A stretch of 22,067 bases of DNA from positions 1-22,067 of the forward strand of contig NZ_JAGGQW010000109.1 of NCBI RefSeq assembly GCF_018613065.1, read 5' to 3'. Source of the DNA: Bacillus sp. ISL-7. GTDB lineage: Bacteria > Bacillota > Bacilli > Bacillales_B > DSM-18226. Shown here one piece after another: positions 16,178 through 22,067 of this stretch; position 1 is the first letter of the stretch; every line of letters starts with the position of its first letter. Position numbers and translations under genes: made by a program. Under the pieces are notes generated by a model. The model was given only the letters and a program-made list of their open reading frames with translations. It ran no database searches and was not told the origin of the DNA.

Positions 16178-17254
16178 ATGTTGGTTACTCAAGAAAGTGT
16201 GATCACAGAAGCTCGAAATGGTGTTGGCTGGATTAGGCTGAATCGGCCTCGTGCATTAAATTCATTAAATGTTGAAATGGTGACTGCTGTTTATAAACAG
16301 TTAAAAGAATGGAAGCAAGATAGCCGAATTGCGTTAATATGCATTTACGGAGAAGGAGAAAAGGGTTTATGCGCAGGTGGTGATATGCGTACACTATATG
16401 ATTTAAAAGAAAATGGAGTTGAAGCATATGCCGAACAGTTTTTCTCAACCGAGTATCCGATGGATTATGAAATTCATCATTATCCAAAGCCTGTTGTTGT
16501 TTATATGAACGGTATCGTTATGGGTGGTGGTGTTGGTCTTTCAATTGGTGCATCGCATCGTATTGTAACTGAAACAACAAAGTGGGCGATGCCTGAGATG
16601 AATATTGGTTTTTTTCCGGATGTTGGAGCGAGTTATTTTTTAAATCAAATGCCTGGATATATTGGACGTTATCTTGCTTTAACAGCAAATATTTTAAAAG
16701 CGTCTGATGTGTTATACGTCGGTGCAGCAGATTACTACTTGGAAAGTAAGGGTTGGCCAAAATTAATGCAAGCAATACAAGAAAAAAGATGGTCGCTTGA
16801 TTCGGCACAGCAAGAAATGGATCAACTATTAAAACAATATAGTCCACCTTCTCCAGTTCCCTCTTCATTATTGACATCTATGAAGGATAGGATTGATCAA
16901 CACTTTCAATTTGAAACAATAGAAGACATTATTTCTTCACTAAAAATAGCTGCAGATAAAGGTGATGAATGGGCAGACAAAACAGTGAATACTATCCTCC
17001 CTAAGTCACCAACTTCACTTAAAGTGACACTTCGTCAACTTCAAAAAGGAAAAGGAAAGCAACTTTGTGAATGTTTTGACATGGAAAAGAACGTAGCGAT
17101 GAATTTTATGAAATGCCCTGATTTCTATGAAGGAGTTCGTGCAGTATTAGTAGATAAAGATCGAAAACCATATTGGAATCCGAATTCATTAATAGATATC
17201 CTAGAAGAGGACGTGGAACGCTATTTCTACAACAGTATTCATATAATTGAATAA
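16178..17254 (+). CDS. 3-hydroxyisobutyryl-CoA hydrolase (crotonase family)
   Basis: This enzyme releases free 3-hydroxyisobutyrate (or 3-hydroxypropionate) from its CoA thioester, so that the dehydrogenase can act on the acid. The 358-residue length is typical and exceeds the 260 of simple hydratases. Motifs: GLCAGGDMRTLYD (first oxyanion region, near 64-75), MNGIVMGGGVGLSIGASHRI (near 110), and MPEMNIGFFPDVGASYFL with catalytic Glu140 and Asp148, the signature of HIBYL-CoA hydrolases. The C-terminal extension carries DFYEGVRAVLVDKDRKPYWNP. AAGGCGGTGA precedes the ATG. It follows mmsA after a 65-base gap with a large hairpin. With the hydratase, iron dehydrogenase and MmsA it completes the path from methacrylyl-CoA to propionyl-CoA. 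Confidence 0.92.
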   Translation: MLVTQESVITEARNGVGWIRLNRPRALNSLNVEMVTAVYKQLKEWKQDSRIALICIYGEGEKGLCAGGDMRTLYDLKENGVEAYAEQFFSTEYPMDYEIHHYPKPVVVYMNGIVMGGGVGLSIGASHRIVTETTKWAMPEMNIGFFPDVGASYFLNQMPGYIGRYLALTANILKASDVLYVGAADYYLESKGWPKLMQAIQEKRWSLDSAQQEMDQLLKQYSPPSPVPSSLLTSMKDRIDQHFQFETIEDIISSLKIAADKGDEWADKTVNTILPKSPTSLKVTLRQLQKGKGKQLCECFDMEKNVAMNFMKCPDFYEGVRAVLVDKDRKPYWNPNSLIDILEEDVERYFYNSIHIIE

Positions 17255-17318
17255 AAACCTCTTAATTTTTATCCCTTAAATAAACGGTAGTAGACGACAC
17301 TTATTTGGAGTGATATGC

Positions 17319-18710
17319 GTGAAAATTGAAAAGTATACCATAGATTACATCCCCGAATCTGAGAGGCATGGGAAGGTAAGTAACTTATTTTCCATTTTCT
17401 TTTCGGGAAATATCCATATGACAACTCTCGTAACGGGTGCTTTAGCAATTACTTATGGCCTAAATGTTTTCTGGAGTATTATAGCTATTGTTTTAGGTAC
17501 ATTGTTCGGGGCCTTATTTATGGCCTCACACGCAGCGCAAGGCCCTCAACTTGGAATTCCGCAAATGATTCAAAGTCGTGCTCAATTTGGAGTTATTGGC
17601 GCTGTAATCCCACTCCTAGTTGTGATTGTAATGTATATAGGTTATTTTGCGACCAGTGGTTTACTTGGTGCACAAGCGATAGCTGCTTTGTTTCACATAC
17701 CAGTTAATGTGGCACTGATTATCTCAACTGTTATCGTATGTGTAGGAACAATCTATGGATATGATTTAATACATGTTATACAGCGTTATCTCACGATTAT
17801 ATTTGTAGCCGTCTATACAATTCTAACATTTTTGGCCTTCAAACTCCCATTGCCCGAACATAGTTGGGCCATTAGCCAATTTAGTCTTAAGGAATTTGCT
17901 ATGGTATTTACAATAGCTTTAACCTGGCAGCTATTTTGGGCACCTTACGTTGCAGACTATTCAAGATATTTACCCTCAGATACTCCGGCTACAAAAACCT
18001 TTAATTATAGCTTTTGGGGTACATCAATGGGCTCTATATGGATGATGGTTCTTGGAGTGTTTTTTACGGCTTCGATACCACAATTTCTCGATAATTCCAG
18101 TATGAATCTTGCTAACCTATTTGGCCCTTTTTCTGTAATTGTTTATTTAGTACTTATTTTAGGAGTTCTAGATATCAATATTTTTAATCTATACGGCGCG
18201 TTTATGGCAACAATAACATGTTTGGAACCATTTACTAAATTAAGAGGAACGACTAAAGTTCGAGCTTCGTTAGTTGTATGTATAGCTATAATTTCTACAA
18301 CTTTAGCTCTTGCTGGAAAAGGAGATTTTATCCATTATTACTCCAATTTTGTAAATTTACTGCTCTATGTATTAATTCCATGGACTTCGATTAACCTTGT
18401 AGATTACTATTTTGTACGTCATGGAAAATATAATGTGAAAGCAATTTTTGACCTAAATGGAGAGTATGGAAAGGTTAATTGGTTAAGTATTTTAGCCTAT
18501 ACAATAGGGGTTTTCACAGAGATTCCCTTTATCGATACTTCACTGTATAAAGGTCCATTGGCAGATTTGATTAAAGGGATAGATGTAACTTGGTTTACAG
18601 GTATGCTATTTTCCGGCATATTGTATTATGTATTCATGAAGAAGAAATTAACATCAACCTCAGAAAGTAAACTAACCTTAATTGAAGATACTGATACTCC
18701 TTCTGCTTAA
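17319..18710 (+). CDS. NCS1-family permease (cytosine/purine permease type)
   Basis: NCS1 proteins import nucleobases, hydantoins, allantoin or related small heterocycles with protons or sodium. The 463-residue protein has about twelve hydrophobic segments and the family motif FWAPYVADYSRYLPSDTPA around residue 205-225, as in CodB-like permeases. The N-terminus (YTIDYIPESERHGKVSNLF, then FFSGNIHMTTLVTGALAI) also matches the family. I use GTG 17319 because GGAG sits six to nine bases before it; the in-frame GTG at 17310 lies inside that site. It is the only transporter in the operon, 64 bases after the hydrolase gene. NCS1 substrates are usually nitrogen heterocycles, while the enzymes around it handle short acyl-CoAs, so the true substrate is an open question. 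Confidence 0.9.
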   Translation: MKIEKYTIDYIPESERHGKVSNLFSIFFSGNIHMTTLVTGALAITYGLNVFWSIIAIVLGTLFGALFMASHAAQGPQLGIPQMIQSRAQFGVIGAVIPLLVVIVMYIGYFATSGLLGAQAIAALFHIPVNVALIISTVIVCVGTIYGYDLIHVIQRYLTIIFVAVYTILTFLAFKLPLPEHSWAISQFSLKEFAMVFTIALTWQLFWAPYVADYSRYLPSDTPATKTFNYSFWGTSMGSIWMMVLGVFFTASIPQFLDNSSMNLANLFGPFSVIVYLVLILGVLDINIFNLYGAFMATITCLEPFTKLRGTTKVRASLVVCIAIISTTLALAGKGDFIHYYSNFVNLLLYVLIPWTSINLVDYYFVRHGKYNVKAIFDLNGEYGKVNWLSILAYTIGVFTEIPFIDTSLYKGPLADLIKGIDVTWFTGMLFSGILYYVFMKKKLTSTSESKLTLIEDTDTPSA

Positions 18711-18765
18711 TTAAAGGATTATAGTAATTGATATTAAACTATAAATTAAAAAGGTGTGTGTATAG

Positions 18766-19581
18766 ATGAATTCTCAAGTAAATACATTTGAAACCGTTTT
18801 ATATGAAGTGAAAAATAATAAAGTGGCAGTGATATCATTAAATCGCCCTAAAAAACTGAATGCTGTAACTGAACAAATGACAAAAGATGTATGGAATGCC
18901 TTAGATCAAGCTGAAAAAGATCCAGAAATAAAGGCAGTTATTATCACGGGTTCAGGAGGAAACTTTTCTGCTGGAGCGGATCTTAAAGAATCGTTTGATT
19001 TACCAACTCCTATTGGCGATGAGCCATCTGAAGTTTACCGAGCACAATTGGAAACGTTTTTTCGAGTAGCTCTAAAAATGTGGGATTTGAAGAAACCAGT
19101 TATTGCCGCAGTTGAAGGATATGCCTATGGAGTGGCAGCCGATTGGGTATTTTCTGCGGATTTAGCTATCGCTTCGAAAACTGCCATGGTCGGGATGCCG
19201 GAAATTCGTTTCGGTGCAGCTCCTGCGGCCCTTATGATGCCTTGGATTGTTGGAATGAGAAAGGCAAAAGAACTCCTATTAACGGGGGATACGGTTGATG
19301 CACAGGAAGCACATCGTATTGGTATATTCAATCGGGTTGTACCCAATGAAAAGCTTATGGATGCAGCTATAGAAATGGCAGAAAAACTTGCTACAGTTCC
19401 TAGCTCAGCATCAAAAATCACAAAGGTTACCATTAATAAAATTTATGAAATGATGAATTTGAAACAAGCTTTGGACTATAATATTGAATCCGCCATTGCC
19501 ATGTTCTTTCTAAATCAAGAGCAGCAAATCGCAGAAATATCAAAGGCGGTCAAAGAAAAGGGAATCAAAGCCTTATTATAA
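18766..19581 (+). CDS. Atypical crotonase-family protein (enoyl-CoA hydratase/isomerase-like)
   Basis: The 271-residue protein has the crotonase fold: ISLNRPKKLNAVTEQM at the start, the first oxyanion region FSAGADLKESF near 65-78, and KPVIAAVEGYAYG near 110-120. The second active-site segment is unusual. Where hydratases have GGGLELA, this reads GVAADWVF, so the first catalytic Glu is Asp126 and the Gly triplet is lost. The second Glu is kept (Glu146 in GMPEIRFGAAPA). It is therefore probably not a plain hydratase. Isomerisation, dehydration, hydrolysis or decarboxylation are all possible in this superfamily. It is the last gene of the operon, 55 bases after the permease gene, with AAGGTG before the ATG, and a clean terminator follows. 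Confidence 0.88.
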   Translation: MNSQVNTFETVLYEVKNNKVAVISLNRPKKLNAVTEQMTKDVWNALDQAEKDPEIKAVIITGSGGNFSAGADLKESFDLPTPIGDEPSEVYRAQLETFFRVALKMWDLKKPVIAAVEGYAYGVAADWVFSADLAIASKTAMVGMPEIRFGAAPAALMMPWIVGMRKAKELLLTGDTVDAQEAHRIGIFNRVVPNEKLMDAAIEMAEKLATVPSSASKITKVTINKIYEMMNLKQALDYNIESAIAMFFLNQEQQIAEISKAVKEKGIKALL

Positions 19582-19591
19582 AAATTATGTT

Positions 19592-19628
19592 GTGCCTTCC
19601 TAAATCATGTATGGGAAGGCACTTTTTT
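19592..19628 (+). terminator. Terminator of the catabolic operon
   Basis: A 9-bp perfect stem (GTGCCTTCC at 19592-19600, GGAAGGCAC at 19614-19622) is followed directly by six T residues. It lies 10 bases after the last crotonase gene and marks the operon end. Confidence 0.9.
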
Positions 19629-19662
19629 CAGAAATATCCATTTTATAATAAAGGTAGAGGTA

Positions 19663-19752
19663 TTGCCTATTGGAAAACTTTACAATCATGTGGGTGAACG
19701 ATTAATGTATCGTTATGAACCTCAAAAAATGGAAGACTCAATAAGAGAGTAA
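19663..19752 (+). other. Unrecognised 29-codon open frame
   Basis: Between the operon terminator and the convergent recombinase gene a plus-strand frame reads LPIGKLYNHVGERLMYRYEP, continues briefly and stops at 19752. It has no convincing ribosome binding site. The composition looks protein-like, so it may be the tail of a lost gene, but I do not recognise it. Confidence 0.2.
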
Positions 19753-19759
19753 ATATACA

Positions 19760-20326
19760 TTAGAGATAAAAATCTTCTAATGATTCATCAATTTCTTCCC
19801 TGGTAATACCTATATAGCGTTTAGTAATACTGGGGGCACTATGGTTAAAAATTTCTTGTAGAAAAACTAGATCTCTAGTTCTACGATAATAAAAGTATCC
19901 AAAAGTTTTTCTCATTGTGTGTGTTCCAATATCATCTCTACCTAAAACTTCGGCTGCTTTGATTAAACTACGGTAAGCTTGTGTGGGAGTAATATGGCCA
20001 CCTTTTTTGGATGGAAATAAATAATCCTCTGGATCCATATTCCTTGTATAGTCTTCAATTTCTTCTCTTAGTTTTGAAGGAATCTTGAAACGATTGACTT
20101 TATTTTTTGTTTTAGTATGCTTTGTCTTTTTTTCCCTAATAATAATGTGTTCCTTATGTAATATATCTTTCACTTTCAATGGAACAATATCGGATACACG
20201 TAAACCGATGTTAATTCCAAAAGTAAACATAAATTTATCTCTTTCTGAACAATATCTCCCTAAAGCCCATTTCATATCTTCAACTTCTTTTACCGTTCGG
20301 AGTGGTTGAACATTTTTTTCATTCAT
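19760..20326 (-). CDS. Short tyrosine recombinase/integrase (catalytic domain only)
   Basis: The 188-residue protein is a phage-integrase-family recombinase made almost only of the catalytic domain. Visible active-site residues are Arg43 in GINIGLRVSDIV, His136 and Arg139 in THTMRKTFGY, His162 in IFNHSAPSITKRYIG and the nucleophile Tyr171. The N-terminal core-binding domain of larger integrases is absent, as in the short YoeC-like integrases of Bacillus. It is convergent with the catabolic operon and alone on its strand. Two inverted repeats lie upstream of its start (TATGAT/ATCATA at 20368-20385 and ATGTATG/CATACAT at 20417-20444), which could be operators or core-site arms. No flanking attachment-site duplication was recognised. 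It may be a domesticated recombinase rather than an active integrase. Confidence 0.9.
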   Translation of the reverse strand: MNEKNVQPLRTVKEVEDMKWALGRYCSERDKFMFTFGINIGLRVSDIVPLKVKDILHKEHIIIREKKTKHTKTKNKVNRFKIPSKLREEIEDYTRNMDPEDYLFPSKKGGHITPTQAYRSLIKAAEVLGRDDIGTHTMRKTFGYFYYRRTRDLVFLQEIFNHSAPSITKRYIGITREEIDESLEDFYL

Positions 20327-20555
20327 GAAAAATCTCTCTTTTTTAATACAATATCGTACATTAAAAGTATGATAATACCATCATATTTTATTAATCTAAT
20401 ATTTTCAATGTTTCATATGTATGATTATATCTATTTTCATACATTAAGGAGAAATGTCTTCTAATTTTTCATTTTTTATTTTGTGATGTCCTATTTGGGA
20501 CCAAATACAAGAAGCAGCTCCTGTTGTGGCTTTGAAATAAAGATGTACCGTTTTA

Positions 20556-20590
20556 CCCCTTTGGATATGGATATCTAAAGGGGCGTTTTT
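20556..20590 (+). terminator. Intrinsic terminator in the gene-free region
   Basis: An 11-bp stem with one G-T pair (CCCCTTTGGAT at 20556-20566 with ATCTAAAGGGG at 20573-20583) and a 6-base loop is followed by CGTTTTTA. It probably belonged to the gene whose tail ends just upstream and now insulates fabI. Confidence 0.75.
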
Positions 20591-20730
20591 ATAGTGAAAA
20601 GGAAAAGAACAACTGAATTGAAAGGTCGATTAAGGAACTGTTGAGTGACAGTAAGTTGTTCCGTTAAAGGGCCAGATTATTGAGGAAATATCCTAGGGTT
20701 GTGAAGCTTTACACTTAAACTAAATGGCAG

Positions 20731-20759
20731 TTTAATTTAATAAGGAAATTTGATATAGT
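20731..20759 (+). promoter_or_regulatory. fabI promoter with extended -10
   Basis: TTTAAT (20731-20736), a 17-base spacer and TATAGT (20754-20759) preceded by TGA give a sigma-A promoter with an extended -10 and a weak -35. The FapR-like box starts five bases downstream, so it covers the expected transcription start. Confidence 0.65.
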
Positions 20760-20763
20760 AAAA

Positions 20764-20780
20764 TTAGTACTTGGTATTAA
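20764..20780 (+). promoter_or_regulatory. FapR operator-like box upstream of fabI
   Basis: TTAGTACTTGGTATTAA matches the 17-bp FapR consensus TTAGTACCTRNTACTAA at all but two defined positions and keeps the inverted TTA-TAC/GTA-TAA character. FapR is the malonyl-CoA-responsive repressor of membrane lipid genes in Bacillus and relatives. The place just after the -10 box is right for repression. Confidence 0.8.
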
Positions 20781-20825
20781 GACTAGATATAACTATATTA
20801 CCTATAAGTCAACTAGGAGGACAAA

Positions 20826-21605
20826 ATGGAAGATTTGCTTAAATTAAAGGGTAAAAATATTGTAATAATGGGGGTTGCAAATGAGCGTAGCCTTGCTTGG
20901 GGTGTGGCTAGGTCACTTTATAAAGCTGGTGCTAATCTTGTTTTTACCTATCGATTAGAACGTTCACTTGGAAAATTAAATAAGTTATTAATGGAAAAAA
21001 ACCATTCTGCTCAATTAATCGTACAATGCGATGTAAATAATGATGAAAGTATTAAAGATGCCTTTCAAGAAATTGGTGAAAAGGTAGGAACTATCCACGG
21101 GATTGTACACTCAGTTGCATTTGCAAATTCTGAAGATTTAAAAGGGGATTTTATAAATACTTCAAGGTCTGGGTATGCTTTTGCTCAAGATACTAGCTCG
21201 TATTCACTAATAGCTGTTGCAAGAGAAGCAAAACCTTTTATGACTGAAGGTGGCTCCATCGTTACAATGAGTTATCTTGGAGCTGAAAGGGTTGTCCGTG
21301 GCTATAATGTTATGGGAGTAGCAAAAGCAGCTCTTGAATCATCAGTAAAATATCTAGCATTAGACTTAGGAAAAGAGAATATTCGTATTAATGCAATTTC
21401 TGCTGGAGCAATTCGCACACTTGCAGCTAAAGGAGTTGGTTCTTTTAACGAAATACTTCATAAAGTTGAAGAATCTGCACCTTTAAAAAGAAATGTAACA
21501 CAAGAAGAGGTGGGCGATATGACTATCGCAATGCTTAGTAATCTATCTAGAGGAGTTACAGGTGAAATTATATATGTAGATTCAGGTTATAATATAATCG
21601 GCTAG
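20826..21605 (+). CDS. fabI: Enoyl-ACP reductase, FabI type
   Basis: FabI performs the last step of each fatty-acid elongation round, reducing trans-2-enoyl-ACP with NAD(P)H. The 259-residue short-chain dehydrogenase starts KGKNIVIMGVANERSLAWGVARSL, the glycine-poor cofactor motif typical of FabI. It has Tyr150 (MSYLGAERV) and the catalytic Tyr160 and Lys167 (YNVMGVAK, the Y-x6-K spacing of FabI). NAISAGAIRTLAAKG and the VDSGYNIIG end also fit. Near the active site it differs from the usual text: RVVRGYN instead of a V-(V/M)-PNYN pattern, and SAGAIRT where most have SAGPIRT. Length matches B. subtilis FabI (258). The ATG follows AGGAGG at ideal spacing, and a FapR-like box sits upstream. It stands alone, so it may be a second, divergent reductase. 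Confidence 0.93.
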   Translation: MEDLLKLKGKNIVIMGVANERSLAWGVARSLYKAGANLVFTYRLERSLGKLNKLLMEKNHSAQLIVQCDVNNDESIKDAFQEIGEKVGTIHGIVHSVAFANSEDLKGDFINTSRSGYAFAQDTSSYSLIAVAREAKPFMTEGGSIVTMSYLGAERVVRGYNVMGVAKAALESSVKYLALDLGKENIRINAISAGAIRTLAAKGVGSFNEILHKVEESAPLKRNVTQEEVGDMTIAMLSNLSRGVTGEIIYVDSGYNIIG

Positions 21606-21772
21606 CCTCAACAAACAGTTGGATATGGTTAACAAAAGGTCCCTACAGCACTTTTTCCTTGTTTCAACTTTACATTAGCACAATAACTAAAGATCAATTT
21701 TTGAAGTTCTTTATAATTTTTGCATCTTCAGCAATCGGGCGCTTTACTTCAATATGGAGTAAAGCTTTTTCT

Positions 21773-22067
21773 GTGTGCCAGGCATGTTCATTAACTAGGC
21801 GGTGCAAGTCCGCTATGGGCGTTGGGATATGCGAACCATTAGCCGAAGGCAAGGGTGTCCGTGGTGACGCGGAATCTGAAGGAAGCCCTAGGCAAATCCT
21901 CGGTCTGAGGTACACGAATCACATTCGAGGTTTCCGTTTCAGGACGAGTTTGCAGAACAAAACAAAGTCCAAAATATCTCCGGATGAAACGGGAATAAAT
22001 GTGGCAGATATATGAGGAGAAAGTGAATGAACTTACCCTGGGAGGTCTCTTAATACCCAATACAGTA
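21773..22067 (+). mobile_element. Group II intron, 5' ribozyme part, cut by the window edge
   Basis: From 21773 the sequence begins GTGTGCC, the GUGYG 5' splice-site consensus of bacterial group II introns. It continues with hallmark domain I text: GGCGGTGCAAGTCCGC at about 21798, AGCCGAAGGCAAGGGTGTCC near 21841, and GAATCTGAAGGAAGCC near 21873. The AGGCAAATCCTCGG stretch and a purine-rich region near 22010 also fit. Only about 295 bases are present, so the intron-encoded reverse transcriptase would start beyond the edge. The 5' exon (21606-21772) shows no gene I recognise. Open frames inside this segment are ribozyme sequence, not genes. Confidence 0.85.

Larger units (their letters stand above)
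20327..20825. other. Gene-free region between recombinase and fabI
   Basis: This stretch holds the upstream region of the recombinase with two AT-rich inverted repeats, then a short plus-strand frame ending PIWDQIQEAAPVVALK before a stop at about 20540. A terminator at 20556-20590 follows, so that frame is probably the tail of a lost gene. At 20634-20662 a GGAAC/GTTCC pair encloses an ACTGT/ACAGT hairpin of unknown meaning. The fabI promoter and FapR-like box occupy 20731-20780. Confidence 0.5.

Noticed and set aside
21659..22060. Overlapping open frames on both strands at the right edge
   Set aside because: They run through group II intron ribozyme sequence and have no ribosome binding sites or family resemblance.
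1..22067. CRISPR arrays, tRNA or rRNA genes
   Set aside because: No regularly spaced repeats, no tRNA cloverleaf with recognisable T-arm, and no rRNA text were seen on either strand.

Overview
The window is low-GC DNA from a spore-forming Bacillaceae-type Firmicute. The support is AGGAGG-type ribosome binding sites, a three-gene GerA-family germinant receptor operon, a BmrA-type exporter remnant, a Bacillus-style FabI under a FapR-like box, and short T-tailed terminators. It reads as a chromosomal mosaic: two intact operons set among broken genes and mobile-element debris.

Layout. 1-1752: a gene-free stretch, a small unknown minus-strand gene, then a decayed minus-strand unit made of an ABC exporter with its middle deleted and an OmpR-type response regulator cut off inside its DNA-binding domain. 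1920-5619: an intact germinant receptor operon in A-B-C order, closed by a strong hairpin. 5753-9287: a graveyard holding the C-terminal half of a Tet(L)-like MFS pump with an in-frame stop, a frameshifted ArdC-type antirestriction gene, a conjugation cell-wall hydrolase (CwlT architecture) with a partner membrane protein, an NlpC/P60 tail and the first residues of a Tn3-family transposase. This looks like residue of a conjugative element and a transposon.

9440-19581: a TetR-family regulator is divergent from a seven-gene catabolic operon. The operon encodes an ADP-forming acyl-CoA synthetase, an enoyl-CoA hydratase, an iron alcohol dehydrogenase, MmsA, a 3-hydroxyisobutyryl-CoA hydrolase, an NCS1 permease and an atypical crotonase. 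Read as a pathway, an external C3/C4 acid is activated to its CoA thioester, hydrated, hydrolysed to a beta-hydroxy acid, oxidised to a semialdehyde and converted by MmsA to propionyl-CoA or acetyl-CoA. This equals the distal valine (methacrylyl-CoA) route, or its acrylate/3-hydroxypropionate analogue. Both divergent promoters carry the same TTGnCTGGTCAA motif over the -35 box, which suggests simple repression by the TetR protein with acid or acyl-CoA induction.

19760-22067: a short tyrosine recombinase on the minus strand, a gene-free region with a terminator, then fabI with an extended -10 promoter and FapR-like box. The window ends in the 5' part of a group II intron that runs off the edge.

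The best candidates for something undescribed are the acid-catabolism operon with its mirrored promoter-operator pair, the mismatch between its transporter family and its enzymes, the crotonase lacking a catalytic Glu, and the CwlT-like enzyme lacking its catalytic His.
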